Below are positions 51,122 to 59,686 of a stretch of 64,000 bases of DNA, in pieces (positions within the stretch are counted from its first letter, which is position 1; every line of letters starts with the position of its first letter). The position numbers and the translations under genes are program-made. Where the stretch lies: assembly GCA_016794425.1 (NCBI GenBank), contig JAEUHR010000025.1, forward strand, positions 91,041 through 155,040. The letters run 5' to 3'. The notes under the pieces were generated by a model that was not told the DNA's origin, did no database searches, and saw only the letters and a list, made by a program, of their open reading frames with translations. Origin of the DNA: Planctomycetota bacterium. GTDB taxonomy: Bacteria; Planctomycetota; UBA1135; UBA2386.

Positions 51122-51345
51122 GAGACGAGAGTCGAGAGTGAGACGAAACGAGCCTGCCCCCAGGATCCCGTGCACGAGCGACGAGACGTGTCGGTCCGCT
51201 CGCTGACGGACCGACTGCACCATGGGCTTTCGCCCTGGAACAGACCCCTCTGATTCGCGGTGCCGCCTCGGCGTCCGAGTGCTCGCGAACAGGGATCCTG
51301 AGGACAGGAAAGAGCTCCGCAGGGGGCATGGACCCCACGGAACAC
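51122..51345 (-). ncRNA. Structured RNA candidate of unknown class
   Basis: No plausible protein, but dense perfect pairing. An outer 9-bp helix joins 51161-51169 (CAGGATCCC) with 51292-51300. Inside are a 9-bp hairpin with 8-base loop (51190-51198/51207-51215), a GGGC-GAAA-GCCC hairpin when read on the minus strand (51224-51235, GNRA tetraloop), and a two-part stem (51254-51259/51284-51289 enclosing 51267-51271/51275-51279). Outside, GGGG/CCCC plus TCCG/CGGA form another hairpin (about 51315-51342). The GNRA loop and the following terminator both point to the minus strand. It does not show RNase P, tmRNA, SRP or 6S hallmarks. It may be an independent sRNA or the 3' UTR of the flavoprotein gene. 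Confidence 0.42.
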
Positions 51346-51419
51346 CTGATCAGACGACCGCGGTGCCGGCCCAGGTTCCGTCGACGGCGCGAAAATCGCT
51401 CGCGGTCCCTGCCGATCGG

Positions 51420-52757
51420 TCAGTCGAGTTGCAGCGGCACGCGGGTGCCGGTCCGCGCCAGCGTGCGGATGTGCTCGTGCACCTGCATCGCGCGGCCGAC
51501 GCACTGGTCGCTGTTGTGGTACTCGTAGCGGCCGAAGCGGCCGAACGTCAGGTAGCCGCTCTGGTCGAACCAGCGCCGCACGCGGCCGATGCGCGCCGCG
51601 AACGCGAGGTTCTGGTCGATGTAGGCGAACTCGTTGTCGCACCACTCGGCCAGCACGACCTGCTCGCGGCGCAGGATGCCGGCGCGGTCGAGCGCGCCGA
51701 CGACGTCGCCGAGCCACGCCGCGTCGGGCCGCAGTTCGCCGCGGTGCGTCACTTCGGCCAGGAACGAGCCGTGGCCGGCCGGCGCGTTGTGCGGCGAGTA
51801 GTTGCTGAACCACGTCACGCGGTTCACCGGGCCCTGCTCGGGGAACGGCAGGTAGGCCCAGCTCAGCGGCGGCAGCGGCTCGTCGAGCTTCACGCCGAGC
51901 ATCAGGTTGACCAGGGAGATCGGCCGCAGCGCGCGGATGTCGCCGCGCACCTCGTCCGGCAGGTCGGCGATCGTGGGCTCGATCTGCGGCAGCGGCACCG
52001 TGTTGACGACCAGGTCGAACGCCGTGCCGTCGACCACGAAGCCGTCGCCGCGCTGCTCGACGCGGCGGACCGCGACGCCGGTCTGCAGTTCGAAACCGCC
52101 GCCGTCGACGGTGCCGCGCACCATCGCCTCGAAGCCGCCGTGCTTCGGGAACCAGAACACGGACTGGTGGGTGTAGCCCTCGGTGTCGAGGCCGACCGCG
52201 GAGCGCAGGATGTCCTCGATCGGCGCCTCCGGCACGCGGCCCGCGACCCAGTCGCTGGCCATCGTGCGCAGGTCGCACTTCCAGATCTTCTCGTTGTACG
52301 GAACCATGAAGTGGCGCGCGAAGCCGGAGCCCATGCGCCACTGGATCCAGTCGCCGAAGTTCGCCGGGCAGGGCGCGCCGGTGCGGCGGCCGACGTAGGC
52401 TTCGACGTAGCCGGCCATGCAGTCGACGATCGCCGCCTTGCTCAGGTGGCCGACGCCGTTCTCGAACGGGTACGGCACCCAGCGGTCGTGCCAGCGGATC
52501 TTCGTGTTGCGCACCGTGCGCACCGTGCCGGCCTCGCCGCCGCAGCGCTGCAGCTGCCAGTCCAGCACGCGCTTGTCCTTCGAGAACAGGATGTGGCCGC
52601 CGGCTTCGTCGAACGTGAACTCGCCGTAGCGGCGGCTCTTGCACAGGCCGCCCGGCCGTTCGGCCTTCTCCAGCACGACGACGCGGTGGCCGTCGGCGGC
52701 GCACAGGCGGGCGAGCGCGACACCGGAGATGCCGCCACCGAGGATGGCGATCTTCAC
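51420..52757 (-). CDS. UDP-galactopyranose-mutase-like flavoprotein
   Basis: A 445-residue FAD protein of the amine-oxidase/UGM type: 'IAILGGGISGVALARLCAADG' at the start, 'EKAERPGGLCKSRRYGEFTFDEAGGHILFS', 'RWVPYPFENGVGHL', 'MVPYNEKIWKCDLRTMASDW' and 'YLTFGRFGRYEYHNSDQCVGRA' with the C-terminal FAD contacts. Proteins of this kind act in surface-glycan synthesis (UGM) or as protoporphyrinogen-oxidase-like enzymes; 'NEKIW' and the His-Ile-Leu-Phe segment favour the UGM-like group. The GTG start lies 39 bases after a TAGAGT element. The cluster of glycan genes expected around a true glf is missing. Confidence 0.8.
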   Translation of the reverse strand: MKIAILGGGISGVALARLCAADGHRVVVLEKAERPGGLCKSRRYGEFTFDEAGGHILFSKDKRVLDWQLQRCGGEAGTVRTVRNTKIRWHDRWVPYPFENGVGHLSKAAIVDCMAGYVEAYVGRRTGAPCPANFGDWIQWRMGSGFARHFMVPYNEKIWKCDLRTMASDWVAGRVPEAPIEDILRSAVGLDTEGYTHQSVFWFPKHGGFEAMVRGTVDGGGFELQTGVAVRRVEQRGDGFVVDGTAFDLVVNTVPLPQIEPTIADLPDEVRGDIRALRPISLVNLMLGVKLDEPLPPLSWAYLPFPEQGPVNRVTWFSNYSPHNAPAGHGSFLAEVTHRGELRPDAAWLGDVVGALDRAGILRREQVVLAEWCDNEFAYIDQNLAFAARIGRVRRWFDQSGYLTFGRFGRYEYHNSDQCVGRAMQVHEHIRTLARTGTRVPLQLD

Positions 52758-52796
52758 GAGCGGAGTTCCAGCGGCGGACGAGACACGGGGCCGGGG

Positions 52797-52802
52797 ACTC
52801 TA
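52797..52802 (-). promoter_or_regulatory. Possible -10 of the UGM-like gene
   Basis: TAGAGT, 39 bases before the GTG at 52757, so a short leader would result. Confidence 0.4.
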
Positions 52803-52880
52803 CCCGGCGCGGTCGATCCGGCGCGAGCGCGCAGCGGCAGGGGCGGCGAGGAAACGCATGCACGAACGCCGCCAACGATC

Positions 52881-52886
52881 CATGAT
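52881..52886 (+). promoter_or_regulatory. CATGAT -10-like element of the MFS gene
   Basis: CATGAT, 8 bases before the TTG at 52895, matching the glpD arrangement. Confidence 0.4.
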
Positions 52887-52894
52887 GCCGCGCC

Positions 52895-54076
52895 TTGACC
52901 GTCGTCGATCCCGTGCCGCCGTCCGATCCGAGCCAGCGCGTCGGCACCCGCCTCGCCGCCGCCGCACTGGCGCTGGTCGCGTTCGCGCTGAACCTGAACA
53001 CGAACGTGCTCGGCGCGCTGCTGCCGTTCCTGCCGGCGGCGTGGACCGAGGCCGGCGGCGGCAAGCTGCTGCTGGCCGCTGCAGCCGTCGGTTCGGCGTT
53101 CGGCGCACTGGCCGCGGGGCCGCTGGCGGCGCGCCGCGGGCGGCGTGCGACGCTGCTCGGCGGGCTTTCGGTGTTCGTCGTCACCAGTGCGCTGCACGCG
53201 GTGGCGCCGGCGTTCGAGTGGTTCCTCGCGCTGCGGCTCGTGTCGGGCTTCGCGGTCGGGCTCGCCTACGCCACCGCGTCGGCGCTGGTCGCCGAACTGT
53301 GGCCGTATGCGCACCGCGGTCGCGCGATGAGCACGTTCACGGCGGCGATGTTCCTGGCGATCCCGCTCGGCCTGCCGGCGGCGGTCGCGCTGGCGCGCGC
53401 CGACGTCTGGGTCGGCATCTTCGTCGTGCAGGCCGCGGTCGGCGGGCTCGGCCTGTGGTTCGCGCTGCGCGCGGTGCCGCGCACGGCACCGATCGAACGG
53501 GTCGGCGGCGGCTTCGCGGTCGTGGTGGTGCCGGGCGTCGCCGCGGCGCTGGCGGCGACGATGCTGCACGTCGGTTCGTTCTTCGTCACGGTGCAGCTGG
53601 CTTCGGTCTGGCTCGACGAACAGGGGCTGGTCGCGAAGGAGCAGCAGCTGTGGCTGTGGGTCGGGCTCGGCGTCGTGTCCGTGCTCGGCAGCGCGGTGCT
53701 GGGGCCGCTCAGCGACCGGGTCGGCAAGCGCAACTTCGTGCTGCTGACCTCGATCGTGCTGGTCGCCAGCTTCGCGGTGATGGCGCGCGGGCCCGCCGTC
53801 GAGGTGTTGGCCGGCTGCGGTGTCCTGCTGGCGGCGACGGCCGCGGCCCGCACGGGGCCGCTGCAGGCGCTGGTGTCGAACCTCGTGCCGAGCGACCGCT
53901 ACGCGGCGGTCATGGGTCTGCGCGGGTTCGCGATGCAGGCCGGCGTGGCGCTGTTCGCGCTGGCGGCGGCGCCGATCGCGGCCGAGTTCGAGTTCCGCGG
54001 CGTGCTGATCCTCGCTGCAGCCTGCCAGTTCGGCTCCTACGTCGCGATCCGCTTCGGCGTGCGGGAGCGGCGATGA
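52895..54076 (+). CDS. MFS transporter
   Basis: A 393-residue protein with 12 predicted helices. The MFS signature after helix 2 is 'GPLAARRGRRATLLGGLSV', and its repeat after helix 8 is 'GPLSDRVGKRNFVLLTSIV'. Helix 4-5 has 'RLVSGFAVGLAYATASALVAELWPYAHRGRAMS', like bacterial drug or sugar-acid carriers. The substrate is not predictable. The start is TTG at 52895, supported by CATGAT 8 bases upstream. The next gene overlaps by 4 bases (ATGA), so the two are coupled. Confidence 0.85.
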   Translation: MTVVDPVPPSDPSQRVGTRLAAAALALVAFALNLNTNVLGALLPFLPAAWTEAGGGKLLLAAAAVGSAFGALAAGPLAARRGRRATLLGGLSVFVVTSALHAVAPAFEWFLALRLVSGFAVGLAYATASALVAELWPYAHRGRAMSTFTAAMFLAIPLGLPAAVALARADVWVGIFVVQAAVGGLGLWFALRAVPRTAPIERVGGGFAVVVVPGVAAALAATMLHVGSFFVTVQLASVWLDEQGLVAKEQQLWLWVGLGVVSVLGSAVLGPLSDRVGKRNFVLLTSIVLVASFAVMARGPAVEVLAGCGVLLAATAAARTGPLQALVSNLVPSDRYAAVMGLRGFAMQAGVALFALAAAPIAAEFEFRGVLILAAACQFGSYVAIRFGVRERR

Positions 54077-54990
54077 ACGCCGGCGTGCTGCTCGCGCTGG
54101 CGTTCGTGCAGCCACCGGTGGCCGTGCGGGTGCCGGCGGCACTGCCGGCGGCGGTCGTGGCGCTGCTGCAGGAACGGCTGGGCGCCGCGGCGGCGGTCAC
54201 CGCCGTCGGCGAGCCGGTGCCGCCGTCGCCCGGCTCGGCGGTGCTGCTCGGCTTCGACGAATGGACGCTGGCGCGCGCCGATGCGGCCGTCGAAGCGATC
54301 GCGCTGCCGTTCGCCGACACGATCGTGCTGGTGCACGACGCGGCGGTGGCGGCAGGGGACACCGCGCCGACCTGGGAGTCGGTTGCGCTCGATCCGGCGC
54401 TGCACGATCGGCTCGGCCTGGCCGGTCCCGAGGTCGACGCGGCGACCTGGCTCGCGGCGTTGCGCGGCCGGCTCGGCCATGGCGGCGGCGAAGCGGCGGG
54501 CATCGCGCTGTGGACCACGCTGGATGCGCGCGCCGGCCGCCTCGCGGCGAGTGCGGCCGCGGTCGTCGACGGCGTCGTGTCCGGGCGCTTCGCCGCGGCG
54601 ATCGGTCCGGCGGTGTGGTTCCGCGATCTGCCGGCGCGCGCCGGCGGGCCGCTGCGCGCGTCGCCGCTGTCGGGGCCCGAGGTCCGGCGCGGCGTCGCGG
54701 TCACCGCGTCGGCCGACGCACGCACGCGCGCGTTGGCGGCGTCGCTGGCCGAGCCGCAGCGTGCCCGCGAAGTGGCCGGCTGGCTCGGGCTCGGGCCGGC
54801 CGCCGGCGGTCCGCCGGTCGTCACCGCGGCCGCCGCGCGCCGCTGGTGGCAGCAGTTCGAGGTCGACGTGCGTGGCCGCGGCCGCGGTGCCGAACAGCTG
54901 GCCGACTGGCTCGACCTCGCCTTCGGTCTCGGCTTCCTGGTCTGTGCGCTGCTGTTGTGGCGCGCGCTGCGCAAGGCGCCGGCGCCGTGA
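54073..54990 (+). CDS. Membrane-anchored periplasmic-binding-protein-like protein
   Basis: A 305-residue protein: signal-like N-terminus ('GVLLALAFVQPPVAV'), a ~240-residue domain with the run of a type II binding protein ('FDEWTLARADAAVEAIALPFADTIVLVHD', 'TWESVALDPALHDRLGLAGPE', 'AVVDGVVSGRFAAAIGPAVWF'), then a C-terminal helix (~280-298) with a basic tail. Class II binding proteins are normally free or lipid-anchored; a C-terminal membrane anchor is unusual. Coupled to the MFS gene (ATGA overlap), so it may serve the carrier. No ABC permease or ATPase is adjacent. Confidence 0.65.
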   Translation: MNAGVLLALAFVQPPVAVRVPAALPAAVVALLQERLGAAAAVTAVGEPVPPSPGSAVLLGFDEWTLARADAAVEAIALPFADTIVLVHDAAVAAGDTAPTWESVALDPALHDRLGLAGPEVDAATWLAALRGRLGHGGGEAAGIALWTTLDARAGRLAASAAAVVDGVVSGRFAAAIGPAVWFRDLPARAGGPLRASPLSGPEVRRGVAVTASADARTRALAASLAEPQRAREVAGWLGLGPAAGGPPVVTAAAARRWWQQFEVDVRGRGRGAEQLADWLDLAFGLGFLVCALLLWRALRKAPAP

Positions 54991-55021
54991 CCCTGGCGCC
55001 GGCGGCGCCGGCGCGGGAAGG

Positions 55022-55027
55022 TAGCGG
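55022..55027 (+). promoter_or_regulatory. TANNNG -10-like element
   Basis: TAGCGG, 6 bases before the ATG at 55034; fits position, not the final T. Confidence 0.35.
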
Positions 55028-55033
55028 CCGCCG

Positions 55034-56122
55034 ATGAAGACCCGACTCGCGCTGTCGTTCGTTGCCCTGCTGCTCGCGGCCTGCACGACCTACACCGAGG
55101 CCTACTACCTCGGCGCCGAACCGCTGGTGCTGGCGACGCGCACGCTGGCCTCCGGCCAGCGCGAGACCTGGCGGCTCGACGTGCGGTCGTCGCTCGGCGA
55201 CGCCACGCTGCGGCGCGAAGTCGACGGCGAACGCGACCGGCCGTGGCTCGGCCTGCGTGTGGTCGAGATCGACGGCGCGATCGGCCAGAACCGCGGCGTG
55301 CAGCCGTACTCGGGGCTGCTGGTGCAGGAGGCGACGGCGGCCGGGCCAGGCGCCGCGGCCGGCGTGCTGGCGGGCGACGTGCTGCTGGCGCTCGACGCGC
55401 AGCCGATGGCCTACCTGGCGCAGTTCGGCGCCTTCGAGGCCGGGCTGGCGCCGCGGCAGCTGGTGCGCGCGCGGCTCCTGCGCGGCCAGACCGAGGTCGA
55501 ACTCGACCTGCAGGCCGACGCGACGCGGCAGCGCCGGCAGGAGATCGAGGACTTCGCGCTCGAGGTGCCGCCGCGGACCGACCGGCCGTTCGCCGGCGTC
55601 ACGCTGCGCGGCATCCCACGCGCGCAGGCCGAGGCGATCTTCGGTGCCGCAGCCGAGGCGGTCGTGATCACCGCGGTCGAAGTCGGTTCGCCGGCGTGGC
55701 GCGCGGGGCTGCGCGGCGGCGACCGCATCGAGCAGGTCGACGGCGGGCCGGTGCCGACGGTCGCGCAGTTGTCGAGCCAGCTGCGTGAGCTCGGCGCGGC
55801 CGGCGCCACGACGACCTGGCACGTGCGCCGCGGCACGGATCCGGTGCACGAAGCGACGCTCGAACTCGGCGACTACGGCGGCGAGACGCGCGTGTGGATC
55901 CCGCTGGTGTTCGGCCTGACCGACGGCGTGTTACAGGATCGCTGGAGCATCGGCCCGCTCGGGCTGCTGATGAGCCACCGCAGCCACTACCTGACCGACC
56001 AGCGCACGCGCGCGGTGCGCACGCGCAACGTGTTCAACCTGCTGTTCGGCCTGTTCCACGTCGACACGACGCCGGCGACGACGCAGGTGCGGCTGCTGTG
56101 GCTGATCGAGTTCGGCGGTTGA
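55034..56122 (+). CDS. PDZ-domain lipoprotein
   Basis: A 362-residue lipoprotein: signal with lipobox 'LLLAAC' (Cys17). Two PDZ-like domains follow: residues ~75-160 ('RPWLGLRVVEIDGAIG', 'AAGVLAGDVLLALDAQPM') and ~185-280 ('FAGVTLRGIPRAQAEAIFG', 'SPAWRAGLRGGDRIEQVDGGPV'). No protease domain is present, so it probably binds peptide ends or partners at the membrane. The final ~75 residues contain 'HRSHYLTDQRTRAVRTRNVFNLLFGLF'. Converges with mutM after a 7-base gap. Confidence 0.8.
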   Translation: MKTRLALSFVALLLAACTTYTEAYYLGAEPLVLATRTLASGQRETWRLDVRSSLGDATLRREVDGERDRPWLGLRVVEIDGAIGQNRGVQPYSGLLVQEATAAGPGAAAGVLAGDVLLALDAQPMAYLAQFGAFEAGLAPRQLVRARLLRGQTEVELDLQADATRQRRQEIEDFALEVPPRTDRPFAGVTLRGIPRAQAEAIFGAAAEAVVITAVEVGSPAWRAGLRGGDRIEQVDGGPVPTVAQLSSQLRELGAAGATTTWHVRRGTDPVHEATLELGDYGGETRVWIPLVFGLTDGVLQDRWSIGPLGLLMSHRSHYLTDQRTRAVRTRNVFNLLFGLFHVDTTPATTQVRLLWLIEFGG

Positions 56123-56129
56123 AGCGCCG

Positions 56130-56969
56130 TCAGCGCTGGCAGCCGGCGCACCAGTAGGTGCTGCGCGCGCCGTCGATGGTGCGGCGCACGATGGCCCGGC
56201 AGCGGCGGCACGGCTCCCCGGCGCGCTCGTAGACCGCGAGTTCGCGCGCAAAGTATCCGGCGTCGTCGCCGACGCCGCGGTAGTCGCGGAACGACGTGCC
56301 GCCGGCTGCGATCGCCGACGTCAGCACGTCGCGCACGGCCGTCGCCAGCGCCTCGCACTCGCGGCGCGACAGCGAACCGGCGGCCCGGCGCGGCCGCACG
56401 CCGGCGCGCCAGCAGGCCTCGCTGGCGTAGATGTTGCCGACGCCGACCAGCACGCGCGCGTCCATCAGCAGCGACTTGATCGCGGTGCGCCGCCGCCGCG
56501 TCGCGGTGTGCAGGAAGGCGCCGTCGAAGCCGGGCTCGAGCGGTTCCCGGCCGAGCGACGCGAGCAGCGGATGGGTCGCCAGCGCCGCCGCCGGCGCGAC
56601 GTCGAGCGCGCCGAACCGACGCGGATCGACGAAGCGCACCAGCTTCTCGGCGAAGTCCCAGCGCCAGTGTTCGTGCAGCCGCCATTCGGGCCGCGGCGCC
56701 GCGCGCGTCGTCGGTTCGACCAGGAACCGGCCGGTCATGCCGAGGTGCACGATGGCGACCGGTGCCGAGGTGCCGTCGAACTCGAGCAGCAGGTACTTCG
56801 ACCGGCGCCGCACCGCGGTGCAGCGGCGTCCGACCAGCGCGTGCACGGCCGGCACCGGGATCGGCCAGCGCAGGTCGTCGCGGCGCAGCTCGACGTGGCA
56901 CAGGCGCCGGCCGACCAGCAGCGGTTCGGCGCCGGCACGTACGGTCTCGACTTCGGGCAGCTCGGGCAC
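56130..56969 (-). CDS. mutM: Formamidopyrimidine-DNA glycosylase MutM
   Basis: Base-excision repair enzyme that removes 8-oxoguanine and formamidopyrimidines and nicks the strand. The start must be the GTG at 56969, because it gives the N-terminal 'PELPEVETV' whose Pro2 is the nucleophile; longer versions would bury it. Glu3 and Glu6 are present. 'RRCTAVRRRSKYLLLEFDG' has the conserved Lys, 'HLGMTGRFLVE' follows, then the helix-two-turn-helix 'VGVGNIYASEACW'. The C-terminal zinc finger has CRRC...CAGC ('GEPCRRCRAIVRRT', 'TYWCAGCQR'). 279 residues, normal length. Confidence 0.95.
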   Translation of the reverse strand: MPELPEVETVRAGAEPLLVGRRLCHVELRRDDLRWPIPVPAVHALVGRRCTAVRRRSKYLLLEFDGTSAPVAIVHLGMTGRFLVEPTTRAAPRPEWRLHEHWRWDFAEKLVRFVDPRRFGALDVAPAAALATHPLLASLGREPLEPGFDGAFLHTATRRRRTAIKSLLMDARVLVGVGNIYASEACWRAGVRPRRAAGSLSRRECEALATAVRDVLTSAIAAGGTSFRDYRGVGDDAGYFARELAVYERAGEPCRRCRAIVRRTIDGARSTYWCAGCQR

Positions 56970-57019
56970 GGCTGGCGTGGGTTCGGCGGGCGGTTGCTGC
57001 GGCGTCGCGCCACGGCCGC

Positions 57020-57025
57020 TAGCAT
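57020..57025 (+). promoter_or_regulatory. -10-like element of the epimerase operon
   Basis: TAGCAT in a palindromic GCTAGC, 34 bases before the ATG at 57060. It overlaps an in-frame ATG at 57024, arguing against that longer start. On the minus strand the same palindrome gives TAGCGG facing mutM. Confidence 0.45.
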
Positions 57026-57059
57026 GCCCGCCCCGAACCCCAACACCACGAACGACCGA

Positions 57060-57509
57060 ATGTCCTCCGAACCGCCCATCGAGGGTCTGCACCACATCGG
57101 CATCGCCGTGCGGTCGATCGCCGAAGCCCTGCCGCGCTGGACCGAGGGGTTCGGCCTGACCCTGCAGTCGCTCGACGACGTGCCGGACGAGAAGGTGCGC
57201 GTCGCCGTGCTGATGGCCGGCACGACGCGCATCGAGCTGATCGAACCGCGGTCGCCGGACTCGCCGGTGGTGGCGTTCCTGGACAAACGCGGGCCCGGCA
57301 TCCACCACCTGGCGTTCCGCGTCGCGGACTGCCAGAAGAAGCTCGACGCGATGGCCGCTGCCGGCGCGCCGGTGCTGAACAAGGTGCCGAACCGCGGCGC
57401 GCACGACTGCAAGGTCGCGTTCGTGCACCCGAAGCATCTCGGCGGTGTGCTGGCCGAACTGGTCGAGGACCCGCACCACGATTCGCACGCGGAGGGCCGC
57501 CATGACTGA
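57060..57509 (+). CDS. mce: Methylmalonyl-CoA epimerase
   Basis: Interconverts (2S)- and (2R)-methylmalonyl-CoA in propionyl-CoA metabolism. A 149-residue glyoxalase-fold protein: '[16 protein letters not shown]' with the metal His, '[16 protein letters not shown]' with the second metal His, and '[18 protein letters not shown]' with the Glu ligand. The next gene, overlapping by 8 bases, encodes a carboxylase beta subunit of the same pathway. Longer starts would add a Pro/Asn-rich stretch and collide with the -10 element. Confidence 0.92.
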   Translation: MSSEPPIEGLHHIGIAVRSIAEALPRWTEGFGLTLQSLDDVPDEKVRVAVLMAGTTRIELIEPRSPDSPVVAFLDKRGPGIHHLAFRVADCQKKLDAMAAAGAPVLNKVPNRGAHDCKVAFVHPKHLGGVLAELVEDPHHDSHAEGRHD

Positions 57510-59052
57510 TCCGATCCAACGTCTGCAGCAGCTGCGCGAGCGTTCGCTCGAGGCCGGCGGCAAGGAGCGCATCGACGCGCAACACCAGAAGGGCAAGCTG
57601 ACCGCGCGCGAACGCGCCGAGCTGCTGGCCGACCCGGGCACGTTCGTCGAGATCGACCGGTTCGTGACGCACCGCTGCCGCGACTTCGGCATGGACGCCG
57701 ACAAGAACCAGGTGCTCGGCGACGGCGTCGTCACCGGCAGCGCGCGCATCGACGGCCGGCCGGTGTTCCTGTACGCGCAGGACTTCACGGTGTTCGGCGG
57801 CAGCCTGTCGGAGACGCACGCCGCGAAGATCGTCAAGGTCATGGACCTGTCGATGAAGATGGGCGTGCCGATGATCGGCCTGTCCGACTCCGGCGGCGCG
57901 CGCATCCAGGAGGGTGTCGTGTCGCTGGGCGGCTACGCCGACATCTTCCTGCGCAACACGCTGGCCAGCGGCGTGGTGCCGCAGATCAGCGCGATCATGG
58001 GGCCGTGCGCCGGAGGCGCGGTCTACTCGCCGGCGATCACGGACTTCATCCTGATGGTCGAGGGCACGAGCTTCATGCACATCACCGGGCCCGACGTGGT
58101 CAAGGCGGTGACGCACGAGGACACGACCAGCGAGGAACTCGGCGGCGCGCGCGTGCACGCCGAGGTGTCCGGCGTCGCGCACTTCACGGCGCCCGACGAC
58201 GCGACCTGCCTGATGCAGATCCGCGAACTGATGTCGTACCTGCCGCTGAACAACGGCGAGGACCCGCCGGCCCGCGCCTGCACCGACGATCCGAACCGCA
58301 TGGACGCGGCGCTCGACACGATCGTGCCGCCGTCGTCGGACCAGCCGTACGACATCCGCAGCGTCGTCAAGAAGGTCGTCGACGACGGCAAGTTCTTCGA
58401 AGTGCACGCGCGCTACGCGAAGAACATCGTCGTCGGCTTCGCGCGGCTCGGCGGCCGGGTCGTCGGCCTGGTCTGCAACCAGCCGAACCACCTCGCCGGC
58501 GTGCTGGACATCAAGGCCAGCATCAAGGGCGCGCGCTTCATCCGCTTCTGCGACTCGTTCAACATCCCGCTGGTCACGTTCGAGGACGTGCCGGGCTTCC
58601 TGCCGGGCAAGGAGCAGGAGTGGGGCGGCATCATCACGCACGGCGCGAAGCTGCTGTACGCGTTCTGCGAGGCGACGGTGCCGAAGCTGACCGTGATCAC
58701 GCGCAAGGCCTACGGCGGCGCCTACACGGTCATGAACAGCAAGCACATCCGCGCCGACGTCAACCTGGCCTGGCCGACTGCCGAGATCGCCGTGATGGGC
58801 GCCGACGGTGCGGCGCGGATCGTGTTCCGTCGCGAGATCCAGACCGCCAAGGATCCGAAGGCCGAGGAGAAGCGTCTGGTCGCCGACTACAAGGCGAAGT
58901 TCGCGAACCCGTACCAGGCCGCTGCGCGCGGCTACGTTGACGACGTCATCGAGCCGCACCGCACGCGCCCGATGCTGATCCAGGCGCTCGAACTGCTGCG
59001 CAGCAAGCGCGACACGAACCCGCCGAAGAAGCACGGCAACATCCCGCTCTGA
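57502..59052 (+). CDS. Acyl-CoA carboxylase carboxyltransferase subunit (PccB type)
   Basis: Transfers CO2 from biotin to propionyl-CoA or a related acyl-CoA. The 516-residue crotonase-fold carboxyltransferase has both halves: '[24 protein letters not shown]' and '[16 protein letters not shown]' in the N-half, '[29 protein letters not shown]' in the C-half, ending 'KKHGNIPL' as PccB proteins do. The Asp in 'EDVPGFLPG' is the position linked to propionyl- over acetyl-CoA preference. Together with mce it converts propionyl-CoA toward succinyl-CoA. The biotin carboxylase subunit and mutase are not in the window. GGAGG Shine-Dalgarno. Confidence 0.94.
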   Translation: MTDPIQRLQQLRERSLEAGGKERIDAQHQKGKLTARERAELLADPGTFVEIDRFVTHRCRDFGMDADKNQVLGDGVVTGSARIDGRPVFLYAQDFTVFGGSLSETHAAKIVKVMDLSMKMGVPMIGLSDSGGARIQEGVVSLGGYADIFLRNTLASGVVPQISAIMGPCAGGAVYSPAITDFILMVEGTSFMHITGPDVVKAVTHEDTTSEELGGARVHAEVSGVAHFTAPDDATCLMQIRELMSYLPLNNGEDPPARACTDDPNRMDAALDTIVPPSSDQPYDIRSVVKKVVDDGKFFEVHARYAKNIVVGFARLGGRVVGLVCNQPNHLAGVLDIKASIKGARFIRFCDSFNIPLVTFEDVPGFLPGKEQEWGGIITHGAKLLYAFCEATVPKLTVITRKAYGGAYTVMNSKHIRADVNLAWPTAEIAVMGADGAARIVFRREIQTAKDPKAEEKRLVADYKAKFANPYQAAARGYVDDVIEPHRTRPMLIQALELLRSKRDTNPPKKHGNIPL

Positions 59053-59073
59053 GCGGGTGGCGCGGCTGTTCGC

Positions 59074-59625
59074 TCAGCGCGCGTAGAGGCCTGCCGGCGC
59101 CCAGCACGCGCCGGGGCTGCCGCCCATGGCGGTCGCCGGCACCGTGATCGCGACGCTCCTGCCGTCGATCTTCAGGGTGTGGTGCGCGGCGCGCGCTTCG
59201 ACACCCTGCTGCGCGAACGGCATCGGACTGCCGGCCGGGCGATGCACGAGCTGCAGCGGCGACAGCGAGCTCATCTCGACCTCGAACACGTGACCGCCGA
59301 CCTCGATGCGCGAGCCGACGCGATCGTCGGCGACGCGGATGTCGATCTTCGCCGCCAGCGCCGGTGCCTGCTCGAACGGCGTGCCCGCGAAGACGTGCGG
59401 CCCGAACCAGGCGGCGAGCCGCGGATCGGTGGAGACGAAGCCGGCGATCGCCGGTGCGCCCGCCGGATCCGGCTGCCAGAGCACCATGCCCGCCGGCGCC
59501 GAGCCGACCGGCGTGTGCACCGTACGGGCGACGTGCAGGATGACGTTCGGCGCCTGCAGGCCGCGCTGCGTCATGGCGACCAGATCGACGCCGCTCTCCC
59601 AGGACATCCAGTGGTGGATCATCAT
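59074..59625 (-). CDS. Unknown protein, DUF-like, 183 aa
   Basis: An alpha/beta protein with no signal; starts 'MIHHWMSWESGVDLVAM'. Two beta-rich halves follow: 'VILHVARTVHTPVGSAPAGMVLWQPDPAG' with 'DPRLAAWFGPHVFAGTPFE', and 'IEVGGHVFEVEMSSLSPLQLVHR' with 'HHTLKIDGRSVAITVPATA'. It could be a ligand-binding or small enzyme domain; no family recognised. The ATG has one of the best Shine-Dalgarno sequences of the window (GAGGAGGA). Lies 61 bases downstream of the oxidoreductase gene, probably in one operon with it and nhaA. Confidence 0.65.
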   Translation of the reverse strand: MMIHHWMSWESGVDLVAMTQRGLQAPNVILHVARTVHTPVGSAPAGMVLWQPDPAGAPAIAGFVSTDPRLAAWFGPHVFAGTPFEQAPALAAKIDIRVADDRVGSRIEVGGHVFEVEMSSLSPLQLVHRPAGSPMPFAQQGVEARAAHHTLKIDGRSVAITVPATAMGGSPGACWAPAGLYAR

Positions 59626-59686
59626 CGGTTCCTCCTCGTTGCTGTGGTTCGCCCGCGCGGCGGTGGCCGAATCGTCGGGCGCACCG

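Noticed and set aside
51331..51353. ACCCC...ACCTGATC resembling part of a TPP riboswitch on the plus strand
   Set aside because: No CUGAGA box, no GCGUAGGGA closing segment and no thiamine gene downstream; surrounding pairing favours the minus strand.
57024..57059. Upstream ATG start for methylmalonyl-CoA epimerase
   Set aside because: It overlaps the TAGCAT -10 element, and the extra 12 residues are Pro/Asn-rich and not typical of the family.
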